A DNA stretch of 64,000 nt from Ziziphus jujuba (Eukaryota > Streptophyta > Magnoliopsida > Rosales > Rhamnaceae), in contig NC_083387.1 of the NCBI RefSeq assembly GCF_031755915.1, forward strand, positions 10,189,001 through 10,253,000, read 5' to 3'. This document shows positions 36,687 to 48,303 of this stretch, piece after piece. The translations under genes were made by a program, and so were the position numbers. Below the pieces are notes generated by a model that was given only the letters and a program-made list of their open reading frames with translations, was not told where the DNA came from and did not search any database. Position 1 is the first letter of the stretch, and each line of letters begins with the position of its first letter.

Positions 36687-38267
36687 CGATCCCTCCATAT
36701 GTACATATATTGTAAGTTTCACTTTTACCGTGTGCTCTGAATTTATATCCTAAAAATCTTGGTTTCAATCGCGACCCCTCCTTCTAACAACAACACAGAC
36801 AAAGGATTGTGTTTTGGAGTATGCGGCACCGCAGAGGAATTAAATGCCTCACCAAACACAACAAAAAGTTAAAAGATAGCACCAGCCAGCTTTTCTCATT
36901 TTTTTGGCTAATATAAGATTAAAGTATTTTTTCCTTTTTTGTCAATAAACAAACGTGCATCATATATATATATATATATATATGGGATGACTGGAAATTT
37001 TCCCTCAATTATTACTACAAGACAATGAGTACTGCCTTTTTGCCTTTTTCGTGATAAGATGAGTGCTAGCTACACTCCCTGTCTTTATAAGGTGACATGT
37101 GTTTTTCATGGGGAAATCAAAGACAGCAATAACAGAAACAACTACCCATACCTTTTGCATATAATAACGCAATTGCCATTTTCTGAACTTTAAGAAAAGT
37201 ACTTTTGCAAGTCTAGTTTTAAGGGTTTTTTATTTATTTATTTTTTTCTTCTTATGAAACCACTCGTTTTGCCAACTCATATTTTACATGGTTTCTTTTT
37301 TTTTTTTTTTTTTTTTTGAAAAAAAATTTAGACTATGAGTTAAACACAATCTATAAAAATAATAAAATAACAAAAAAAGTTTCGTATTTTCTACATATTT
37401 AAAATTAAGATAAAAATAATATATTACTACACTTGATACTATAAATTATGGGTAAATTTAATTTTTGTAAAAAGTATATATTTTACAAACCCTGGCGGTC
37501 TTTTTTTTTTTTTTTTTTCTTGTCAATAAATAATGTCTGTCCTTTTTTCTTCTCTTTTTGGTGCATGAATTGTGATTTTCCTGACTCTCCTTTTTTTCTT
37601 ATTTTGGTAACTAAGCTCTTCCTTTTCTTATTTTTCGTCTCAGCTGGTTTATATAAAACTCGAGCTTAGATAAGCTAGACTCATTATATTATAAAAAAAT
37701 TAAAACCTTGAGTATTTATTTGCTTAAAATAAAAGTTTTAACATCAATACTTAATAAATTTTAATTATTCTATTAATGTTATTATAAAATTAATTTAATT
37801 TGAAAAAAATTATAAATTTAAAATATAAAAATATTATTTATGTATTATAATATTCAATGTATTTAAATTTATAATATAATTTTTTACATAAATACATATG
37901 AATGATAAAATTGAACTTCTCATGTGTTACTCACGAACTTAATTTATTGTTTAAAATTAACTCACAAGCTTTATTACTTGTTCAAGTTCATCTCGTTTTC
38001 TTTACTAATCGAGTTTGAATGAGCCAAAATCAAGCCGATCATGAAATGTTCGAACCTATTTATATTCCTATCTTATAGTAATATTAATACTTTAATAATA
38101 AATCCCACTTAGTCTATATATATATATATATATATAACACTCAAAATAACCTTTTACTTTAAATATATAAATTGAGGGAAAAAAAAAAAGAAAAAAAAAA
38201 GAAAAGAGAGAGATGGAGGGGGAATAATATTTGACAGCAGGCCCTTCTCTAAAAGTCTAATTTTTGT
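34283..38267. other. AT-rich intergenic DNA
   Basis: No supported gene over about 4 kb. It holds TA runs (34438-34469, 36964-36983, 38118-38137), TTA runs near 34582, poly-A near 36655-36684 and poly-T runs near 37300 and 37502. No TE terminus was recognised. Confidence 0.5.
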
Positions 38268-38274
38268 TATATAT
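38268..38274 (+). promoter_or_regulatory. TATA box of the BURP gene
   Basis: TATATAT 72 bp before the ATG, followed by a CT-rich stretch (CCTCTCTCACACACTTCG) suited to a plant initiator region. Confidence 0.5.
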
Positions 38275-38345
38275 CCTCTCTCACACACTTCGTTATCAAA
38301 AATAACCAGAAAGAAAGTGTGAGGACGGCGGGGAAAATTAGAAAA

Positions 38346-39283
38346 ATGGCAAAGGGATTTGCTTCTTGTGTTCTTCTCATCATGTACCTTTCCTTGTTGA
38401 TGGTAATAATTTAATTTTCATTTTTATTAATATTTTGTTTTGAACATAATTAATATATATATGTATACATATTTAAGATCTAAACAATTTACGATATTTT
38501 CCATGTTGAATTAATTCGATTATGCAGTTGTGCAGTACTGGAAATGGTCATCCCCAGCACCACCACCACCACCAGCAGCAGGACGGCGGTGATGATCCTC
38601 TGGATATGGCTAGAAGAGTAGGATTCTTCACTGTGGATGATCTCTATGTAGGAAAAGCAGTGGGCATTCAGTTTTACACCAGAGACCCTTCTTCGCTACC
38701 TCCGTTTCTGTCCAAAGAAGTTGCGGATCGCATTCCATTTTCAGTGAAAGAACTTCCGCTTCTTCTTCAACTCTTCGGGATGGCTCCAGGATCTCCAGAG
38801 GCCCAATTAGCGGAGAGGACTCTGAAAACCTGCGCAGAGGAACCCATAAAGGGGGAGCAAAAGACTTGTGCAACTTCCATAGAATCCTTCATCGAATTCG
38901 CGAGCTCTATGTTAGGAGGAGGACAGTACGGGGTCGATTTCAGAGCCATGAAAACTACCCATTTGGGAAAACCAGTCAGCGTTTATCAGAACTACACTTT
39001 CCTCGACATCAAAGAGGTGCATAGCCCAACAATGGTGGCCTGCCATATTATGGACTACCCTTATATAGTATATATGTGCCACAGCCAAACCAGTAGGGTG
39101 TACCAGATCAAGATCGTTGGTCAAGAGGTCGGAGATGCACTTAATGCTATTGCGGTTTGTCACCTCGATACATCTCAATGGGCACCCGATCACGTTTCTT
39201 TCAAACTCCTCGGCGTCAAGCCTGGAACAGTTTCGATTTGCCATTTCTTTGGCCCTCATAACCCTGTTTGGGTTAAAACTTAA
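38346..39283 (+). CDS. BURP-domain protein, secreted, apparently intact
   Basis: Exons 38346-38402 and 38528-39283 join in phase 0 over a 125-bp GT-AG intron; 270 residues. The ATG has A at -3 and G at +4. Exon 1 plus the start of exon 2 encode a signal peptide (FASCVLLIMYLSLLMLCS). A short His/Gln-rich linker follows, then the BURP domain from about residue 45 (VGFFTVDDLYVGKAVGIQFY) with the complete motif CH-x10-CH-x25-CH-x25-CH (CHIMDYPYIVYMCH, then AVCHLD and SICHFF), ending VWVKT. BURP proteins act in the apoplast or cell wall; the domain's biochemical role is unsettled, with some members (BURP peptide cyclases) copper-dependent. Without an N-terminal repeat region it resembles short BNM2/USP-type members more than RD22. 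It is unlike the repeat-bearing BURP pseudogene in this window. No defect seen. Confidence 0.93.
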
Positions 39284-40264
39284 CGATAATGTGTAGTTTG
39301 TTTGTTTGCTTGTTTGAGTATATGGTTTATGCATGCATGTACTTGGGTTCTTCCTTTTGTTGTAGTGTTTAAAATCGTCCTTAATAATGTTATCTAATTA
39401 AGTCCACAGAAAAATTTTAAATAAAAAAAATGGTTGGTCTATGTGCTTTTCTAGATTATAAACGCCTACTATAACGAATAATGACACCGGAAGGTTTCGA
39501 GTCTGTACGTAGCATGAGGCTCTCGACTTGCCAAAGGGCTGATTGTGTGCGTCGTCGACATCTGTACTAGTAATGTTTAATGTAATGTCCAAATCAATAT
39601 AATATGCATTATTAATAAGTATTGCAGATTTGTTATGGGGTGTATATGTATATATATATATATATATATATTATTTCTTTTTTTTACTTATATACATAAT
39701 ATGCGATCACTGCAATCAAAATTCTTAATTGTTTTGTTATTCCTAGTAAAATGTATACCGTCCAAAATGTAAAATAATCCCTTGGGAACATTCGAGTAAG
39801 AATCTAATTGTTTCTACCATGTATTACCCTAAAAGAAAACAACACTTTTGGCCGTCTCGAAAACAACGAGAATCATTTGTGTTTCTTAAAAGTTTGACAT
39901 GACTGGAAGAGGAGTCACGTGGTTCGGTTCTTTATTATTATTTGTCGGCACTAATTTTAACAACCGTATAAAAGCTTTTAGCCACACTTTAACAACAAGC
40001 AATTCTGTAACTAAAAAATATTTGTATCTAAAAGCTATTTGTTCTTGCTACAACTACTTTAACCACACAATATTTACCGTTGCTAATGCTCTTTTTTTTT
40101 TCTTTTTTTTGGTAGTGTTGTTTCTATTCTATTATCAATTGTCAAGTTTTCTTGATGTGTTTTCATGTTGATTTATTTGAATTTTTTTTCCCTAAAAATA
40201 ATAATAATATACAACGTATGACATAAATTCTACTTTTAGTTTAAGTTTTTTCATATCTATATAT
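39284..40264. other. 3' flank with a CACTA-type terminal fragment
   Basis: No coding exon. At about 39950-40117 the sequence reads TTACCGTTGCTAATGCTC, then poly-T and GGTAGTG, which matches the right terminus and GTTGCTAA subterminal words of plant CACTA MITEs. A matching left end with a 3-bp duplication was not found. A TA run lies at 39650-39670. Confidence 0.4.
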
Positions 40265-40429
40265 ACGGGAATTCTATGGTGAGGATGGTCCGCATGAGGA
40301 CTGCAATATTAGTGACGATTTTTTATAATATTAATGACGGTTTTTTAGAAAATCATCACCAATACTATGAAAAACTGTCACCAATACTGTGGTCCGCATG
40401 AGAACCGTCCGCATCATAAACGGACTGTC
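40265..40429. mobile_element. Palindromic MITE, copy 1
   Basis: About 165 bp whose two halves are near-perfect inverted repeats: ATGGTGAGGATGGTCCGCAT at the left pairs with ATGCGGACCACAGTATTGGT from the right strand. It is inserted in a TA-rich tract, so any TA-type duplication cannot be told apart. It is about 90 percent like copy 2 at 51045. It encodes nothing and would fold into one long hairpin. Confidence 0.8.
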
Positions 40430-41419
40430 TATATATATATATATATAAAATTGCATATATTCTCGTTATAGTTTCAATTTTCAATTTTCTTATGACATAT
40501 TTATTTTTCTCGGTTAAACTTTAAAATTTGATGATCAATAAGTTCAGTTTTTATTTAATGTAAAATATTAAAGTAAAAATATAAAGGGAGTTTGTGTAAA
40601 TTACCTTAAATTAACATTTACAAATAAACAATTTTTTAAAATAAACAAATTTGAACATCATTTTTGTCAAAGTGTACCATTTTTTTTTTTTTATACAATG
40701 AAGCATGGACCTGCAAGCTCAAGAGGGCCATGACCCCCACACCTCATATATTTTTTTATCATTTATATATTCATAATTCTTATTAATAATAAAAAAAAGG
40801 TATTGGCCCCTAAAATAACTATTAAATTAATTTCGAATAGAACTTATAAAAATTATTTTAACTAATTATAATTTACAATTCAAAAGTAAATTGAATTTAA
40901 TTTCCATCTTAATAATCGATAAATAATATTTTATATAGTTTTCTTTTTGAATGGAATAATATTTTATATGTTTCTTTTATCAATAATGGAGTTAGCAAAA
41001 TGTTCATCAAATTTATTTACCATGATATAATAGATGAGATGACAATATTTAATTGATTTATTTTTTTGATTGACTTATTTATTTAAGTATAAACTTCTCT
41101 TGCCTAAAGGTACTTAAATTTTAAGTTTTTTCGAATACTCAAGCTAGCCGTTTAGAAAAAGCTTCGATATTATAAGGGTAAAATATCATTATATTTGAAT
41201 CATCTCCTATTCCATACCTGCATAATGTGGAATTGGATACGATAGTTTGCTAATGTCCTTTATACCCATCTACAATATTCATCGGATCCAACGTCCTCGT
41301 TCGCACACTTCTAACCGAGTACATAAATCATCCACCTCTTCTTGACAATTATTTGTACAATTATGTCCGTGATTTTGATCAAATAAAATAATATATATTA
41401 TTCTATTTTTTAGTAGTGC

Positions 41420-41640
41420 GCAATCAATTATTTTGGTTAGAAAATGCTGGGTATATAAAATTATATATCCTTCTCACAATTCTTGCTTAATTTATAGATA
41501 TTTTCTGTCTTCACATTATCACCTTTGTTGTGTCATTATCAAAAAGAAATTAAATCCATCCGGGGTTGTGTCAATAATGCTAGTTAGGTACAGAAATCTT
41601 CATGATTATGATCTGATCAGAAGAATCTACATTATTATCT
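41420..41640 (+). repeat. Diverged duplicate of 44425-44660, promoter-like
   Basis: Shares with 44425-44660 a TATATAAAATTATA core, a following CACATTATCA phrase and GTTGTGTCAATAATGCTA (there GTTGTGTCAATTATGCTA). A TATA box with conserved spacing to an ATG-containing phrase suggests duplicated promoter and first-exon remnants. No product was recognised. Confidence 0.4.
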
Positions 41641-44600
41641 TTTCGCATGTATTAGAACGTCATTTAGCTAGCTGAAATCTAGAGGGACTGGGACAATTTT
41701 GTCTCTATCAGGCCCCCAAACCCCATTATAGTTTTGTCTTTTTATTAATTGTATATTTCTCCACGTGAATTGCATCCACCTCGTTGGGCCATTCGATACA
41801 ATCAAATAGAAAGCCGTCATGCTTGTGGTGACTTTTGAATATATATATATAATAACTCTCCTATTCAAAATTTTTGAATTTTTTTAAAATTTAGAAATTT
41901 AATTTTGATCTTTGGATTTTTAAAGGGGTGAAGCTTATCGTGGCTTAAGAGGCCATGGCCCCCGCCCTTTGCAATTGTTTTGAATATTTTTGTTAATTTC
42001 AACCTTTTTTTATTAACTTACCCTATGTGGCCTCCAAAATGAAGTTGATTTCCTTTTTTGATCTCTATTTTATATGAGAAATTTATTTTACTAAAATTAT
42101 ATTAATTTTTTTCTATATGTATATCTCAATCTTGTTAATTCAAGATTTACTTTTTATATCCCAATCTTGTTAATTTAAGATTTACTTTAAAGAAGTAGTA
42201 TTCTTTACACTCTTAACCTAACATAAACAAATCTATTATAATATTCTACAACCTAAAATAAGGGTTTGTTTAATGTGCAGTATATAACTTAATTGAGATT
42301 AGAACTAGGTAAATGACTAGGATGAGATGGATAAGAATTAATACAATCTTATATTTGGTGCAATAGAACTAATTTATTTATATAATTATTATTAAAATGA
42401 ATATAAGTTATCATATAACTTATTGATTTTTGAATTAAACAAAAACATGTAAATTACATAAGTTCAATATAAATAAATAGATAAGTCCTTTCATCTAATT
42501 ATTTTTTGAAAATTTTTATTTAATTAATTTATAAAATCATTAATATCAAATTGAAAAAATTGATATATTAATTTAGACATCCATAGAAATAGGAAAAATA
42601 GGGGGAAAAAAAACAAAAATAAATAAATAAAAAAGCAAATGAAGGATAACATGAATATCAGATAACACTGCTTCATGTTGGACGCTCACATTATAATATA
42701 TACCTTGTATGCACCATAATAGAGCTATATATATAGATATATATTTATATGTATATATACAATATCATTTTTTTTCTGGTTTACATTTTGGCCACCCCAG
42801 CATTGAATTATGACTCCTCCCTACAAATAAAATTATTTATAGAATAACTCCTAAAAAGATGGAATAATTATTATGTTGTTAATATTTTACATTGAGAGTA
42901 TTTTTCATTATATAAAAAAATAAACTTTTTTTTTATTATTATTACAGCAAATTCCATTTGACTATGTGACTTTATAGGTGTAAATCTAAGAAATGGAGTA
43001 TATTAATTGAATCAACCTTATCTAATAAAAATAAATTATATTTAACCATCAAATTTTAAAGTTTGACTTAAAGAAGTATACCATGTAAAAGAAAATTCAA
43101 AGGGGAGTATGTGTGCTCGCAGTTTTTCAAAAATCAATGTGTATATGGAAAAACACTTGAAATTAGAGGGAAATTACAGGGGCAGTTTGTGTAGTTTATC
43201 CTAATAATTATAAAACAATTATTCCCTCTAGCTATATGAGTATTATTTTTTATTTTATTTGTTTCCAATAGCTTGTAAGCTATGTCAGTTCACTAAGGTG
43301 ATGTAATTGAATACTTATTAATCATGAATCAGATAATTAATTGCAATATGAGTTTTTTTTTTTTTTTCATAACATAATTGTGACATGAGTTGTTGATAAG
43401 AATATAACAATAATAGATTTTTTGTAAATTATCCAACATTTTAACGTATAAAGTCAATACATAGTTTTAGTGGTAAAACTAGCTATATATGACTTGTGAA
43501 GAAATATGAAGATTATATTTTTATCATCCTCCCAATAAAAATAATTTAGTAATAAGCCAATATTTTCTCTATTATAATATTAAAAAATATTAAAAAAAGG
43601 TATATAATATTCATATTAGGTCGGTTAAACTTCATTAGCTAATAAACACCTAATGCTTTAATTTTTGTTACCTAGAATATAATTGTAGGCATTGCATTCA
43701 ACTTCAATTAGAAAATAAATGGAATGATGTCAACTAGAAAATAAAAGGAATGACGATCAACTTCAATTAGATCGTGCTTGAATAATTAAATATTATGCCC
43801 CTTTTGAATAGTCGAGTAGTTGGAAATGATTACTGAGATGACAACTTTCAAATTTTAAATTTGATCGTGCTAAAGCTAAAATCCTCCAAGTCGCCGTTTA
43901 ATAAGCTGAAAAAAGAAAAGTTTTTGCACGTGGTTTGTAAGATCCAGTATTTTAATAATTTTATGGAGATCAAGATTAAAGAACAAGAATATAATATTAT
44001 TATAAAAAAAAGAGCATAATATTTTTTAAGTAAAAATATATAACATTATTTAACAAAAAATATATATATATATATAAAGTTCCATTTCATAACAAATTCA
44101 ATTTTTATATTTTGTTTTTATTATTTTTTTAAAAGATTGTACATAGCTTTTTTTTTTTTTCCTTAAAGATTTGTAATAGTTGATGATAGTTAGATTTTGT
44201 TTAATATCAATTAATTATAAATAAAAAATTAAAATTAAAAGACAATTTTATATGGGTTTTATTTTTAATTTATATTTTTTACTTATATTTATAGTTAATA
44301 AAATATCTAAATATAATTAATTAATATTAATAAATTATTGAAATTAATAAACACTAAACTATTTTTTTTTTTAAAAAAAAAACATAAACAAAAATAAAAG
44401 TTATCTTGTTATCGGACGGTCCTATTCTCTTTTAGCAATGCCACTCAATTATTTGCGCACCAAAACGCTGGTATATAAAATTATAAATCATCCTCCTTTT
44501 CTTGACAAATCTTGCTTTCCAGATCTTCAAGCAACCAAAAAAAAAAACACAAAATTGCTTTCCAGATCATTTGCTGCCTCCACATTATCATCCTCATTGA

Positions 44601-45709
44601 AGGTTGTGTCAATTATGCTATGGAGGCAGAATTATTATTTTTGATAAATAATACGGAGATACAATTATTTGGACTATTTATTTTATCAGATTTTATAGGT
44701 TGGAGTTGTCGGACATAATCTACTTTTACATCAAGGAATCTTGCGTTTGTCTTTTTCAATCATCAAGTTGCACTTTAAATTTTCACTCCCCTCATCAATA
44801 TATTTAATAACATTTATTTTTCTATGTTTCCTGTATATGGAAGGACATTTGGCTTAATTATTAATTTGTCTTTACATTTTAGGAACACTACCAAAAATTA
44901 ATAGCCACGGTCCTTGTAGAACTATTGATAATTGTAGCTAAAGGTGCTTTTAGTATTGACGTTTCAAAACATTTTGTTGCAAAAAGTATAGTAAATTTTT
45001 ACTATTTTTTTAATACTACATTCATATTATAAAAATATCAACATAACCTTTTCATATTTCACTTTTTTTTATAACACTGTTTTCTTAACTCTTAAAAATA
45101 AAATAAAAAATTAACCCATTAATCCTTTATTTAATAAAATTCTTTACTAAATTGTAAAGATAAAGAATTGTGAAGATTAATAAATGAAAATAATGCATTC
45201 AAATTTATAATTCAAATGTATTCAAGATAAACTTAACTTTGAAAGTTATATTTGAAACAATCATATTTATTACGTATAACGTATTACTTTTTTTTTATTT
45301 TGATAAATTGAAAATGGGATTTAGCATCACTATTTAAAAGATATAGCAATTTTAAAAGAAATGTGTATATGTGTTTGTGTTTGCGTTTGTTTGTTTTTTT
45401 AAGCTTTTAGAAATCGAAAAAAAAAAAAAAAAAGAAAAACTATTAAAAAAAAAAAGTTTGAAAAAAAGGGTAAATGAGTCAAATTCTAACTCCTTTAATA
45501 AGAGTTTTGAAAAAAAAAACAATACTATATTATAAAAAAATAAAATGTGAGGATACTATACTAACATTTTTTATAATAGAACTATAGTATTAAATAAATA
45601 ATAAATTAAAACGTGTTAAAAGTGATATTTAACCTACTTTAACTCCAACACAACGTGACTAGCCACAGCTAAATAGCACTTTTTTTGTCGCTAAAAATAT
45701 TCAACCATA

Positions 45710-46235
45710 ATATTTTAACTTTCAGATATTATTTTTGTTGTGAATATATATTTTTTTTCCATGGTGGGAGTAGGAACTTTTGCTTTTTATTTTTGATACC
45801 TTCTGTCTGTTTTTCAAAGCCATCGCATATTGACGTATAATTATTTGTCTTATCATCTAAAATGGAAAAATTATTATTGTCTTCGGATTTGACATGATCA
45901 TTTCCTTCCTTTTATGTACCTTAATAACATATTTTATCTTCAATTTCAATTCAAAAATATTTAATCATAATATTTTAACTTTCAGATATTATTATTATTG
46001 TAAATTTTTTTTTTCCCAAGTGGGAGTAGGAACTTTGGCTTTTTATTTTTATTTTTTATAACCACTTGGATCGCCTTTTTAAAATAAAATAAAATAAAAT
46101 CTGCTGTGGTGCCTTCTATCTATTAGTCAAAGCTGTCGCATATGGACATATAATTATTTTTGTCTTATCATCTAAAATATAAAAAATTATTATTGTCTTC
46201 GGATTTGACATGATCATTTCCTTTATTTTGTAAGT
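45710..46235. repeat. Direct tandem duplication of about 230-270 bp
   Basis: 45710-45925 and 45965-46235 share, in order, ACTTTCAGATATTATT, GTGGGAGTAGGAACTTT, a TCTTATCATCTAAAAT phrase and TCTTCGGATTTGACATGATC. The second unit has an extra AAAAT-rich stretch. Non-coding. Confidence 0.7.
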
Positions 46236-47879
46236 ACCTCAATCAGATTCTCTTAAAAAAACAAAAAGTGTATTAATGGGAAATCTTATCTTTCAATTTC
46301 AATTCCCCACATAAATAAATTATTATTTATAATTTTATCCATTTTGAATCCAGCTCTTTTTTATCAATTGTACATTTTCAAATTCAACATCGATATCATG
46401 GAGGATTCCAAATATTAAAATATTTAAAAAATATTAAAATTATTAAATATCAATAAAAGTATATAAAATAAAATATTGATAGAAATTTATTTTAAAAAAT
46501 TAAAATTCTAAATTTAATTTATTTAATTAATTAATTATCAATTAATAATAAAAATTACAAAAATATTGAATAAATTTGATATTTTTCTTTTTATGATATA
46601 TCATAAGGATTGATATTATAAGTATATTATTATAAATAAAAAACACGTAAAAAATACATATTTAATAGAAATACTTAATAATAAAGATATATAAAAAAAT
46701 TATTACAATTATATTATGTATCATAAAATATCATCTTAATAATATATAGAATTTTTAAGTAGTTGAAAATTATTAGTCTTTTCCTCATTTGCATTTGAGA
46801 TGTGAAATAATAATAAATAATTATTAAAAATTGTATCTTCTTGATAATTTTGCATGTAGTTATTAATATATCAACTATATGAATTTTGTATTAAATGGGT
46901 TATTCTTATTGATAATTATTATATTATATTGCCTCTAATAATTGAATTTGAAATGATACTCATGACTTATTATTTGACAACATTTAATAAACATTTCATC
47001 AATTCATTTGATAATATATTTTTTGCACATGATTATAATAGTTATCTATTCTATAATATCTATAATTTCTTCCACATGCATATTTGTATTTTTATCTATG
47101 TTATAACTTATATTTATTTTATAACATTTATTGCACTATTAAATTTAATATGGTAAAAAAAAAGATAAGTAGGCAGTTAAACATCAATAATATTTATTAA
47201 TTTTTAATAAAAAATTACAAAAATTAAATTTAATAGAGATTTCCATAGAAATTTTAAATATTTTATAGAAATTTCAGAAATATTATAGAAATTTCATAAA
47301 TTTCTACGAAAATTATGAATTTTTGGATAAAATTGTAAAGGAACACATGTGGGTATTTAACTAATCGATGAAAATTTTATAAAAATATCAGTGAAAATTT
47401 TTGAAATTTTATTCACTTTCATTTGAAACCAGAATTTCCTTTCTACCTTTTAAAAATATGAAAATTTTGATGAAATTTCCACAAAAATTTTGATTTTTTA
47501 AACTTTTCATTTTCAATTGAGTCAAATTAAACTGGATCATGATTGTGTTCATGACTTTTGAGTATATTATATATATGATCATGGTTGTGTTGCATGACTT
47601 TTGAATATATTGTATTTATTATAAAAATCTCTTATAATAAGGTGTTTTATTAAAAAAGTTGTTGGATTTACTTTTTTATTTTGGACGCATGAAAGTTGGT
47701 TTTACTTTGTTTATTTAATTAAATGACTTTACTTGGTTTATTTAATTGAATGACATCTATCCTTTAACATTAGATGGACCTAATTTTTAAAATTAAAATT
47801 AATAGATTGATTTTGTAGGCCATAGTAAAATATTATCCTAGCTAGAGGTGTAATATAAGACTAACTATGTATATATATA

Positions 47880-48234
47880 TGTAACAGCTCAGACCATCCG
47901 TATGAGATATTGTCTGTTTTGAATCTCGTCCGCACGGTTTTAAAAGGCCTCTCAAGAGAAAGGTATCCACACCCTCTTATAAGGCATGCTTTGTTTTCCT
48001 TTCTCACAATCCACCCACCCCCTTGGGGCCCAACGAGGACGGGTCCACTGTCCTCGCTGGCACACCGATCCGAGTACTGGTTCTGATACCAACTATAACA
48101 GCCCAGACCATCCGAATGAGATATTGTCCGCTTTGGACCCCACTTGTATGGTTTTAAAAGGCTTCTTAAGGGAAATGTATCTACACCTTCTTATAAGGCA
48201 TGCTTCGTTCTCCTTTCCAACCGATGTACGATCT

Positions 48235-48238
<4 letters not shown>
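47880..48238 (-). mobile_element. TRIM retrotransposon, minus strand, decayed
   Basis: Same family as the TRIM at 22551. The LTRs are 48094-48238 and 47880-48008; the latter lacks about 16 bp that hold the CCCACATCGG-type block. Next to the right LTR the minus strand reads GTTGGTATCAGAACC, a one-base variant of the Met-tRNA primer-binding site. A GCCCCAAGGGGG-like purine tract on the minus strand precedes the left LTR. It is inserted in TATAT sequence on both sides. Confidence 0.8.
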
Positions 48239-48270
<32 letters not shown>

Positions 48271-48272
48271 TA

Positions 48273-48303
<31 letters not shown>

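Larger units (their letters stand above)
40430..47879. other. AT-rich intergenic DNA with local duplications
   Basis: No supported gene in 7.4 kb. A CACTA-like left end (CACTACCAAAAATTAATAGC, 44885) and GCCACAGCTAAATAGCAC near 45663 hint at an old element there. Pale local duplications are listed separately. Many TA, A and T runs. Confidence 0.45.

Noticed and set aside
39843..40117. Complete CACTA MITE from CACTTTTGG to GGTAGTG
   Set aside because: The right end is convincing, but the left end does not pair with it and the flanking triplets differ.
47986..48267. 93-codon plus-strand open frame
   Set aside because: It lies within a TRIM element and a TA microsatellite and is antisense to the element.
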